Part shown: positions 47,517-57,100 of the stretch, piece after piece | How the letters are laid out: each line of letters starts with the position of its first letter | How positions within the stretch are numbered: position 1 is the first letter of the stretch | Assembly: GCA_029262375.1 (NCBI GenBank) | Contig: JAJCZM010000019.1 | Location: 1-64,000, forward strand | Direction of reading: 5' to 3' | Length of the DNA: 64,000 nt | Origin: Deltaproteobacteria bacterium | GTDB taxonomy: Bacteria; Desulfobacterota; Binatia; UBA1149; SPBQ01 | Position numbers and translations under genes: made by a program | The notes under the pieces: model-generated | Database searches by the model: none | Seen by the model: only the letters and a program-made list of their open reading frames with translations | What the model was told of the DNA's origin: nothing

Positions 47517-50002
47517 CGGTGCCTGACGAACCGGTCAGTAGTAGCCAGTGCCGCGGTGCCTGCGGAAATAGGACCGAACGGTCGGAGACGATCCGGCCAT
47601 CCTTCGGGCGTCGAGCCGTCCATCTCGAAAGCAAGAATCTCGGTCGGTGCGTCCGAGTTGGCAAGAACGAGAATCTCCCCTTTTCCGTCGAGGTCGATAT
47701 CGGCAATGGCGACCCGGAAGTCCGTAGCAAAATTCGTAGCCGTCGGAGGGATGACGAAGTCCACGACGCTGCCACTGTCGGGCGAGACGAATGCCGTACC
47801 GTCACCCGAGAACGCGCGCACGCGCAGCTGTCCAGTACGCGGTACCGTCACGATCTCCGCTAGCCCGGTACCGTCGAGATTCCCTACGGCGACCGACGTG
47901 CCGCTATTCCCCTGTGTGGGCGGGAACGCGAGCCACTCCGCCTCTACCGTCCCGACTTCATCCATCACTCGAACGACGGGCGTGCCGCGCTCCGGACCGA
48001 CGACGATACGCTCACCGAGCAGCGACACGCGGCCGATAGCGACCGTCGCACCGTCGGCGTCGACGACGAATCCGTCGATTTCATCCGCCGGCGCAAAGAC
48101 TGGAAAGTTCGCTGCCTGGATCCATGTGATCAGACCGAAGGGACTCGTATCGATGCGTCGGTAGACCGAGACCTCAACGGTAGCCGCACCGGTGTCGGCT
48201 TGGGCGATCGCGAGTTCGAAGCCGTCATCCAGCGTCAAATCGCCCGCCGCCACGTTCACGCCACCGTCGTAGTCGCCCGAGAACTCTGCCGAAAAATCCG
48301 AAACTGTACCGCGCCGACGCCCACCGCGTATCACCTGTACACGCTGCGACGAACTGCCCGGACCAGATGCGACCGCGATCTTCAGGTCGGTCGGTGCCGC
48401 GTTCACATCGTCGTCGAGGACGGCGATCGAGAGTGCGCCCGCGCGTTCACCGCGCAGTAAGCTCTGGCGTAGCTTGGACGTACGTCCGAAACTCTTGACG
48501 TTGCGTAGGTCGGCATTTCCCGCAAGGTTGCGACCGAGTACGAGCATGCGAGTCTCTGCGCCCAGGCGTCCGCCGAATCGTGCCAACTCCGCCCCGTCGC
48601 TTCCGGATAAGACTCGTACCGTGCCTGAACCCCGACGAGCGCGAAACGCATCGCCCGGTCCACTAACCGCAACGTCCTCGGTCGAGTCTCCGTTCCAATC
48701 GCCGACGGCTACCGCGCAATGACCAATCCGAGCTCCCGGCAGAGAACCGGACACGGTCCAAAGATCGTTCCCATTGGATGCCGAGAACATGTGCACGCGG
48801 CCGGTACCGGCGATGCCGTTTACCTCCGCGAACGGCGCGCCCGCAACGATATCGGGGATCGCGTCGCCGTTGACCGAAGCAACTGCGGCCAGAGAGGAGC
48901 CGAATTTCGCGCCAACTTGCGGCTGTGGCTCGGTAAGCGTGCGCAAAAGAGAGTTGTCATTCGTCGAGTATAGTCGGACGTTACCGCCGTTCCCGGCGCT
49001 GCCTACGGTAACTCCCGGTGCACCTACCGCAATATCCTCGCGATCATCGCCGTCGAGATCGCCGGTCGCGGTCGACGCGCGCCCCAGTTTGTCTTCGAAG
49101 CTTCCATGCATCGTGAACAGTACGGTCGACAAGTCGGCGCCCGAAAGCACGCGTACGAGGCCGTTGTTGTCTTCGACCACACCCTCTTCGATGAACAGAT
49201 CCGCCGAGTTCGACGAGATCAGAAGATCTTCGATATCGTCTCCGTCGATATCCGCGATCGAGGAAACGACCGCGCCCCAGCGATCGAACTTCAAATCTCC
49301 GAGACTCATGTCGATGAGCGAGCCATCGTCGCCCGACAATACGTATGCGGCTCCTAAACGATCGCCACCTCCGAATGCACGATCACCGCCGGCTCCAACG
49401 AGAAGGTCGGGTACGGTATCGCCATCGATGTCTCCCAGACCGGCGACCGCTTCGCCGAAGTTGCCCGAGCCGTACGCTCCCTCGATCGAAAGCAGCAGGT
49501 TACGCTCGCGGTCGTAGACATCGACCTTTCCGGCATCGAGCTTCATGTCGCCGACCTCGTCGATGTTCCACGACAACGATCCGACCACGAGATCGGCATG
49601 ACCGTCGCCACTGATATCGTCCACGAAGTCGATCGCGCCACCGAACTTCTGCCCCATCGTGGTGCCGCTCAGGGTCATGATGCGGCGCCCCGACGCCCCG
49701 GAATGAACGAATACGCGCCCCACGTTCGATTCGCCGTTCACGCGCGCGCAGGGAGCTCCCATGGCAATATCCAGCACACCGTCGCCGTCGAAATCGCGAC
49801 CTGCTGCGATGGACCATCCGGCTTGATCACCGCCGGTATCGCAGGTGACATCGCTGGCGCGCGCAGGCGAAGCTGCGAAGAGCGAGATCGCGAGCACGAG
49901 CGCCGCGACAACTCGGCCGGGCCGAGCCAACCGGCCCCCCCGATCGCGGGGCCGCAGTTCAGCCAAAACAGGCGGATCGGGTGCGCATAGTGCGAGATTC
50001 AT
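47513..50002 (-). CDS. secreted FG-GAP (integrin-alpha-like) propeller protein
   Basis: The start is put at ATG 50002 (ATG 50017 is possible), giving 829 residues; the frame to 50254 lacks export features. A signal (VVAALVLAISLFAASPARAS) leads to about seven FG-GAP repeats, including DFDGDGVLDIAMGAP, DISGDGHADLVVGS, DIDGDDIEDLLIS and DLDGDDREDIAVGAP. A second half carries further DxDGxGxxEIV loops and ends in TTDRF. It is a paralogue of the divergent 50348 protein: both share FG-GAP order, a Gly-Ala-rich linker and the TDRF end. It is coupled by ATGA overlap with the TolB/dockerin gene. Confidence 0.8.
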   Translation of the reverse strand: MNLALCAPDPPVLAELRPRDRGGRLARPGRVVAALVLAISLFAASPARASDVTCDTGGDQAGWSIAAGRDFDGDGVLDIAMGAPCARVNGESNVGRVFVHSGASGRRIMTLSGTTMGQKFGGAIDFVDDISGDGHADLVVGSLSWNIDEVGDMKLDAGKVDVYDRERNLLLSIEGAYGSGNFGEAVAGLGDIDGDTVPDLLVGAGGDRAFGGGDRLGAAYVLSGDDGSLIDMSLGDLKFDRWGAVVSSIADIDGDDIEDLLISSNSADLFIEEGVVEDNNGLVRVLSGADLSTVLFTMHGSFEDKLGRASTATGDLDGDDREDIAVGAPGVTVGSAGNGGNVRLYSTNDNSLLRTLTEPQPQVGAKFGSSLAAVASVNGDAIPDIVAGAPFAEVNGIAGTGRVHMFSASNGNDLWTVSGSLPGARIGHCAVAVGDWNGDSTEDVAVSGPGDAFRARRGSGTVRVLSGSDGAELARFGGRLGAETRMLVLGRNLAGNADLRNVKSFGRTSKLRQSLLRGERAGALSIAVLDDDVNAAPTDLKIAVASGPGSSSQRVQVIRGGRRRGTVSDFSAEFSGDYDGGVNVAAGDLTLDDGFELAIAQADTGAATVEVSVYRRIDTSPFGLITWIQAANFPVFAPADEIDGFVVDADGATVAIGRVSLLGERIVVGPERGTPVVRVMDEVGTVEAEWLAFPPTQGNSGTSVAVGNLDGTGLAEIVTVPRTGQLRVRAFSGDGTAFVSPDSGSVVDFVIPPTATNFATDFRVAIADIDLDGKGEILVLANSDAPTEILAFEMDGSTPEGWPDRLRPFGPISAGTAALATTDRFVRHR

Positions 50003-50347
50003 TAGACTTTCGGGCAGCATCGTTCGAAGTGATGTTGGCCACGCGCTGCGCCGACAGCAATACCCTGTTGGGGATATTTTCACCCTCGGCGCGAACTGTA
50101 CAGCAACCGCCGTGTGCCCTGCGGCAGCATCTGCGCTCTGCTTTGCTCTCACGCACAACAACGGCCCATCAGGGCGCGCTAGCTCTGCCACCCCCCGAAC
50201 GCGCGCGCAGTCGGGTGGGCTAGACGTCTTGTTGGCATCCCACTTCTGGGACATATTCGGGCGTGTCGGCGCCTATTAAGCAGAGTGCCTGTCCAAGCTT
50301 CCTCGCAGAGGTTTTGGTCGCCGAAGAGTACCGAAAAGAATACCCAA

Positions 50348-52792
50348 ATGAGACGTTGCCATACCACTAAATCCCTCGTGACCACGCTGCTCGTGGCAAT
50401 CTCCCTCGCTGCCGGCGCCACTGCCGTAACTGCGGAGCCGGTCGTGACACGACCCTTCGATCCCGCCGACGATTGCACCCGAGGTCTCGATTCCATCGGA
50501 ACCGTCGTGGCCGGCGGCGGCGACTACAATGGCGACGGAATTCCTGACCTCGCCTACTCCGCACCGTGCGCCCCGGTCGCGAAAAAGAACGGTGCAGGTC
50601 GTGTGTGGATCCGCAGCGGCGAGAACGGCAATGTTCTCGCCAGGGCCAAGGGACGCCAAGAAGAAGGCTACTTCGGTGCCGCAATGGCGTTCGTCGCCGA
50701 TCTGAACGGCGACGGCAAAGACGAGCTATTGGTAGGTGCACCAGGGAACGACGCGCCTGCGGTCGGGCCCGGAACCGACCCACTTCAAAACGCCGGCCAA
50801 ATTCGCGTGCTCACGGCAAAGCGCGCGGCACCGTACCTAAGACTGGACGGCGCTTTCGCGAACTCCGAGTTCGGCGCATCCGTAACCTCGGTCTCCGATA
50901 TGACCGGCGACGGCAGGCGCGAACTTCTCATCGGCGCCCCCGGTGAGCAGCTGAGCATTCTCGATTCGAAGAAAACGGGCGCGGTCTATCTGGTAAACGG
51001 AAAGAAAGGCCACATTCTCGATCGAACCACCGGCAGCAAAGCCGGCCAGCGATTCGGTACGACGGTGGGCTCGGTCGAGGCGACCGACGCGCAAGCGCCG
51101 CGCGAGTTCCTGATCACGTCTGAGAAAAGCCCCATCGGCGGTGTCTTAAATGCCGGCGCCGTCGAAGTACGAGCCAACGACGATCCGGACTCCGCCCTCA
51201 TCGTAGCCGGCGGTGCGAAGAACGACCGCCTCGGCGCCAGCTCGGATGCGAGCACGTCGTCGGCACACTTCATTGCCGGCTCGCCAGGCTGGAAAGCCGG
51301 CGACGGACTGAACCGCGCCGGCTCGGTAACCATCTATTCCGCGATCAACGGAGTGCAGCTGAACGCGTCGGCTGAGATTCCCGAAAACAACGCGCAGTTC
51401 GGAACCGGCGTTGCCGTGGTTGGCGACATCAACAACGACACGATTCCCGACTTCGCCGCCTCCGAACCTTACCGCGATGCGCCGGCCGACGAACTCGACG
51501 GCGGCGTCGCAGACGACGTAGGCCGCATCACGTGGCTGTCCGGCGCGGACGCTTCCGCTCTGATGAGCGTCGATGGTGTGAAGCCGGGGACGATTCTGGG
51601 ACGCTCGCTTGCGGGCGGCATAGACTACAACAACGACGGCACGCCTGACGTGATCTCAGGCAATCCCGGCGACAGCCCGCAGGGGCGTCGCGGCGCCGGA
51701 TCCGTACATATCTATTCGGGCGCCGACGGCAGCCGATTGCGCGCTTTCAAAGGAACACGCGGCCTCGAGACGCGTATCTTCGCAGCAAAACTCAGCGGTG
51801 CGACGGCCGGTGTGCGCGGCTTCACTTCTGGCGGAAAGAAACTCGGTGTCAACGCGAGCGTTCTCGACGATGCAACTCTCGCCGGCGCGGAACTCTCGAT
51901 CGATGTTCTCGACCGCACTCAGGCACCAGTGGTTCCGGGCGGCGGCCGCGTCGCTGTGGGGTCGGGTTCCGGAGCGGGCTCGAGCCACGTCGTCGTTCTC
52001 TCTGCCATTGCTAAGAAGAACGTCCACACTCAGTTCGAAGCATTCCCCGGCGAAGACGTCGGTGCGAACGTTGCAGCGGGCGACGTCGACGGCGATGACA
52101 ACGACGACCTCGTCGTGGCAGAAGGCTCATCCGCTACCGGTGACGTTCGCGTGCGCACGTTCTCGCAGAACCCGAACGATCCGCTCAATCCAGCCTTCAC
52201 TTTCCAGTCCGAGTTCCTCGCCTTCGCGGCGGACGACATGATCGGTTTGGATCCGATCGCGGCCGACGGCGCCAACGTCGTCGTTACCGGTCTACGTCCC
52301 GAGGACGGGCGCGAGATTATCGCGGCGCCGGCGGCCGGTCTGCCAGTCGTGCGTGTCTTCGGGCAAGACGGAACCCTGCTGCTGGAATGGCTCGCGTTCG
52401 ACCCCACTGTAGGAGCCGACGGTTTGAGCATCGCCGCGATCGACATGGACGGCAACGGCAACAAGGAAATCGTCGTCGCACCGATGACGGGTCCCGGCCT
52501 CGTTCGCGTCTTCAACGACGACGGGCTTCCCTTCTCGATGCCCGGCGCCGCGTTGCCGGTGCAGTTCCTCGCGCTTGAAGAAGGTGACGAAAGCGGCGTG
52601 CGAATCGCGGCCGCCGATGTCGACTTCGACGGCCGCCAAGAGATTTTGGTGGTCAGCGCATCCTCGAGCGACAACGTCATCCGCGCTTTCGAGGGCGACG
52701 GCAGTCCCGTCGAAGGGTTCGATCCGATCGACGCGATGAACGGTGCAACCAAGCTCGTGATCACCGCAACCGATCGATTCCTGCTCCGATAG
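50348..52792 (+). CDS. secreted FG-GAP propeller protein, paralogue of the divergent gene
   Basis: The start is ATG 50348 (a GTG at 50285 would extend the leader before the basic n-region). The 814-residue protein has a signal (LLVAISLAAGATAVTA) and FG-GAP repeats including DYNGDGIPDLAYSAP, DLNGDGKDELLVGAPG, DMTGDGRRELLIGAPG, DYNNDGTPDVISGNPG, DVDGDDNDDLVVAEG and DVDFDGRQEILVV. The C-terminus is TATDRFLLR, like the paralogue. A shared promoter region of about 345 bases separates the two starts. It is a likely calcium-dependent adhesin or surface propeller; the partner is unknown. Confidence 0.8.
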   Translation: MRRCHTTKSLVTTLLVAISLAAGATAVTAEPVVTRPFDPADDCTRGLDSIGTVVAGGGDYNGDGIPDLAYSAPCAPVAKKNGAGRVWIRSGENGNVLARAKGRQEEGYFGAAMAFVADLNGDGKDELLVGAPGNDAPAVGPGTDPLQNAGQIRVLTAKRAAPYLRLDGAFANSEFGASVTSVSDMTGDGRRELLIGAPGEQLSILDSKKTGAVYLVNGKKGHILDRTTGSKAGQRFGTTVGSVEATDAQAPREFLITSEKSPIGGVLNAGAVEVRANDDPDSALIVAGGAKNDRLGASSDASTSSAHFIAGSPGWKAGDGLNRAGSVTIYSAINGVQLNASAEIPENNAQFGTGVAVVGDINNDTIPDFAASEPYRDAPADELDGGVADDVGRITWLSGADASALMSVDGVKPGTILGRSLAGGIDYNNDGTPDVISGNPGDSPQGRRGAGSVHIYSGADGSRLRAFKGTRGLETRIFAAKLSGATAGVRGFTSGGKKLGVNASVLDDATLAGAELSIDVLDRTQAPVVPGGGRVAVGSGSGAGSSHVVVLSAIAKKNVHTQFEAFPGEDVGANVAAGDVDGDDNDDLVVAEGSSATGDVRVRTFSQNPNDPLNPAFTFQSEFLAFAADDMIGLDPIAADGANVVVTGLRPEDGREIIAAPAAGLPVVRVFGQDGTLLLEWLAFDPTVGADGLSIAAIDMDGNGNKEIVVAPMTGPGLVRVFNDDGLPFSMPGAALPVQFLALEEGDESGVRIAAADVDFDGRQEILVVSASSSDNVIRAFEGDGSPVEGFDPIDAMNGATKLVITATDRFLLR

Positions 52793-52822
52793 AGTGCCTA
52801 CCGTATTTAGTGCGGCATGACC

Positions 52823-53905
52823 TCACTCCAAGACTTCGTAGAGCGTCCACGCCCCGGACACGCCTTTGAGTTCGTGCACACCGCGATCTTCGAATCGAAA
52901 ATCCGAGCCAGCCGCTAGATCCGCAACCGTACGCGAGACGAGCACACGCTGCGCACCGGCCGCGTCGCAGACGCGCGCCGCTGCATGCACCGCGATGCCC
53001 CTCAGGTCACCGTCGGGCAAGAGTTCGACCTCTCCCGTGTGCACTCCGCACCGCACCTCCACGCCGAGCACGTGTACGCCGCTCGAGATCTCGCACGCGG
53101 CACGCAGAGCATCGCGAGGAAGTTCGAATGCGATCAAGTGACCGTCTCCGGTCTGCTTGACGACACGCCCCGCACAGCGCTCAACGCATTGGCTAACGTA
53201 GGCGTCGAGATCGGCGACGATACTCGTCCAACGGCTATCGCCGAGCTCGGCGGCCTGCTTCGTCGAGCCGACGATGTCGGTGAACAACAGCGTGAGGAGC
53301 TTGTTGTCGTGCGAGAGAGCCGCCGGCCCGCCGACGATGAACTCGGCCCAGGCGCTCATGCGCTCCGTCTCCGCAGAAAGATAGAAGGAGTGCCCCGGAG
53401 CCTCGACCAGGATTGCACCCGGAATATGCTCGGCCAGGTAGCGACTGTGCTCGACGCCGATGTGCGTAAGATCTTCTGTGTAGTAGACCAAGGTCGGCAC
53501 GGTGATGCGCGCAACCAGCTCGCGAATGTCCGACGACCACGCCGCACGACCCAAGGCCGCCGCATGACCGGAGAAGCCCTCGCCCGTGATCACGGCGCGC
53601 TCGACATCCAAGGCGTCAAGAACGGCCAGAATGTCGGTCGCCCGTGCCTCTGGTGAGAAGCAGCTGTCCAAGGGGGCGAAGTCCGAAAGGCCGATCCCAC
53701 GCAGATCGATATTGACGACCTGGCTCAACGACGTGTACAGGCGTTGAAACCGCACGAGAGCAGGGTGCTACCACTGCACTTCGTCGACTGCGGACACGCA
53801 CTCAGGGATGAACACATGACAGAGATCGCCATGGCCGAGGACAGCGTAGGCAATGTGGTAGCCGTCTTCGGTTAGCGCGTAACCGACTTTGTGTTGCAGT
53901 GTCAT
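52823..53905 (-). pseudogene. hydrolase-adenylate cyclase fusion interrupted by an in-frame amber codon
   Basis: Reading the minus strand from ATG 53905 gives YAVLGHGDLCHVFIPECVSA and VDEVQW, then TAG (53768-53770), then HPALVRFQRLYTSL, all in one frame. In the alpha/beta hydrolase-class III cyclase family this position reads WEHPALxRF, so a GAG-to-TAG change is the simplest explanation. The hydrolase region also lacks most of its middle: GEGFSGHAAALGRAAWSSDI replaces the usual nucleophile and lid. The cyclase domain looks intact, with FTDIVGST, KQTGDGHLIAF, RCGVHTGEVE and GIAVHAAARV. A GTG at 53755 could still make a 310-residue cyclase. A sequencing error is possible. Confidence 0.7.
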
Positions 53906-54060
53906 CGTTCCACCGCGCCCCCTCCGCGACGCGCCCTCTCCTCTCGTAGAGTAGCGCAGACTGCTAGTCCAGAACTCCGGCGAGCCTCAGGGCCGACGAT
54001 CCAACGCGCACGCACACGTGTGCAGACCGATCGAGCAGCAGACACGGAAGCTGCCCAACG

Positions 54061-54094
54061 AAAAAAGCCGGCGCGGTCTAATACCGCGCCGGCT
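54061..54094 (-). terminator. rho-independent terminator of the 54120 gene
   Basis: A perfect 12-bp stem (AGCCGGCGCGGT / ACCGCGCCGGCT, loop CTAAT in plus orientation, 54066-54094) is followed on the minus strand by TTTTTT (54066-54061). It lies about 25 bases downstream of the minus-strand repeat protein stop. Confidence 0.88.
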
Positions 54095-54119
54095 TAGTAG
54101 TTCGTAGATCGTGGACCGC

Positions 54120-57100
54120 CTAAGGCAGCCCGTTGCAGGTGCTCGGCGGGAAGGTCGCCTGGGTCGAAGAGTTCTTCGACAGTTTCCAACCGACGTTCGT
54201 GAACTTCCACGTCGCCTTCATGATCGCAGTATCTTCTACCCCGAAGACGTGGATCGTGATGACTGGACTGGTGGCCGCCGACAGTTCGCCGATCGTCTTG
54301 ATCTTGAAGAAGTACGAAGGCGGTACTTCCGTGTCGCGCACCTGGATTCGAAGCTGCACGATTCCGTCTCGTGAGCCCTGGCCAATCTTCGCGGCCTTGT
54401 CCTTGAAGACGTAACGGCGCGGACCACGCGGTCGTTCCGCCAGATCCCCCGGGAACAGCCTCGCCTGGTAGATCAGGCCGTTCTGATTGCTGAGCGCAAG
54501 TCCGAATCCATCCTCGATCGGATTCACGATGGACGGGTCGGCGAGGTTGACCGAACCACGTAACTTCAGGCTGTCAAGCGCGCCGCCGCCGATGCGCATC
54601 ACGCCCTTCGCCGGAGAGAGTTGCAGGCAGGGGTTGATGGTCTCGCACGTCGCCCCGCAACCGGAAGCGAAGATGCTGCAGCAATCCGGATCTTCGCAGG
54701 CGAAGAGACCGTCGGAATCGAGATCGTCCATACCAGTGCACGACTCGCCGCCTGGCGGGTCGCACTCCTCTCCGCATGCGCCATCCGTGAAGCCATCGCC
54801 GCACATGGAGCCGGAACCGACGCAGACACCGCCGAGGCAAGTATCTCCGGTGCTACAGGTATCGCCGTCGTCGCAGGCTAAGCCTTCGTTTTGCGGCAAC
54901 ACGCCGCAGTCGGCGGTCAGTTCGTCACAGAAGCCCACACCGCAGGTGGTCGAAAGGTTCGTGCAGTCAAGCGGGGAACCCGGATCACAAGTACCAGTGG
55001 GGCCGCAGGTCTCGATTCCGTCACAGAAGATCCCATTCTGACATCCGAGATCGTCGGGCTGTGTATCGCAGGAATCGGTGATGTCATTGCAGAACCCCGA
55101 CTGGCAACCGTTCGTCGAGCCGGTGCAATCGATAGCAAATCCAGGCTGACAATCCACAACCTCATTACAGACCTCGACGCCGTCGCAGAAGAATCCGTTG
55201 TCGCAATTGGCGTCGTTCGCCGCGTGCGTGCAGGTCCTGTTCACTTCATCACAGATATCATCCGTGCAGTCGACGTTATCGGCACACGCGAGGAATTCGC
55301 CCGGTCCGCAATCGAGCTCGGCATCACAAACCTCTTCGCCGTTACAGAAAAGCCCATCGTCGCAGGCGCTATCGACGGCAACGCTCCTACATGTATCGAG
55401 AAGCGGGTCGCAGGAATCGAACGTACACACGACACCATCGCTACAATCAAACGGGATGCCGGTCTCGCAATCGTTGAAGAGATCGCAAATCTCGATACCG
55501 TCACAGAACAGCCCGTTGTTACAGACTTCCTGGTTGGGCACGAAACTACACGCACCCGTGAGCGGGTCGCAGAGATCCACGGTACACACGACGCCATCGT
55601 CGCAATTCACGGCCGGGCCGGCCTCGCAGCCGAACTCCGGATTGCAAATGAGGCCGCCGCCGCAGAGGTTCCCGCTGTCGGCACACTGCGTCTGATCGGC
55701 GATATGCTGGCAATCCAAGACCGGATCGCAGACATCGATAGAGCATGCCACTGCGTCGATACAATTGGAGTCATCGACCTGGTTGACGACGACATCGTTC
55801 AGCTCGTCGCACGAGTCGTTGGTACAGCCAACACCGTCTTCCGCCGGCGGAACGCCGGGCTGACAGTCGAGCGCGGGATCGCAGATCTCAGCGCCGTCAC
55901 AGAACTGACCGTTATCGCAATTGAGATCCACCGGCAGGTTCACGACGACATCGTTCTGCTCATCGCAGCTATCGTCGGTACACCCGATCCCGTCGTCGGG
56001 CACCGGCGGGGTGCCGACCTGACAGTCGTTGATCGCGTCGCAGGTCTCGGTGCCGTCGCAGAAGAGCCCATTGTCGCAAAGCGTGTCGTTCGGCTGATTC
56101 ACCACAACGTCGTTGGTTTCGTCGCAGGTATCGTCGGTACAACCGACTCCATCGTTGACCACGGGAGGCGTACCGGCCTGACAGTCGTTGACGACATCGC
56201 AGGTTTCGACGCCGTCGCAGAAGATCCCGTTGGCGCAGAACCCATCGTCAGGCGTGTTGAGCACGACGTCGTTCACTTCGTCGCAGGAGTCCGCCGTACA
56301 GCCGACCCCGTCGTTCACGACAGGCGGGGTGCCGCCTTGGCAATCCAGCAGCGGATCGCAGGTCTCGGTGCCGTCGCAGAACTGGCCGTTGTCGCAGGCG
56401 GAATCCACAGGCGCATTCACGACCACATCGTTCACTTCGTCGCAGCTATCGGTCGTGCACGTGACACCGTCGTTCACGACGGGCGGCACGCCGGCCTGGC
56501 AATCAAGAACTACGTTACATGTTTCAACACCATCGCAGAAGAGGGTGTTATCGCAGAGCGAATCGACCGGCAGATGAACCACCTGGTCATTCGTCTCATC
56601 GCAAAAATCGTTGGTACAGCCGACCGAATCATCGACTACCGGCGGCGCGCCGGCCTGGCAGTCGTTCACGAGGTCGCAGATCTCCGTACCGTTGCAGAAC
56701 TGCGCATCATCACAGGACGCATGATTCGGCAAGTGAAGGACGACGTCTCCTACCTCATCGCAAGAGTCGGCTGTACACGCGACGCCGTCGTCGATCGTAG
56801 GCGGAGTTCCTGCTTGGCAGTCGTTGATGGCGTCGCAGATCTCCGCGCCATCGCAGAACGTACCGTTGTTGCAGAGGCCGTTGTTGGCCGTGTGGATCAC
56901 GACATCGTTGATCTCGTCACAGGTGTCATCGGTGCAAGCGACGCCATCGTCGAGTCCCGGTGGTGTGCCGGGCTGACAATCGAGAATCGGATGGCAGGTC
57001 GCGTCACCGTCACAGAACTGGCCGTTCTCGCACGCCGCGTCTACGGCTGTATGAACGACTACGTCTCCCACCTCATCGCAAGAGTCGGCCGTACAACCAA

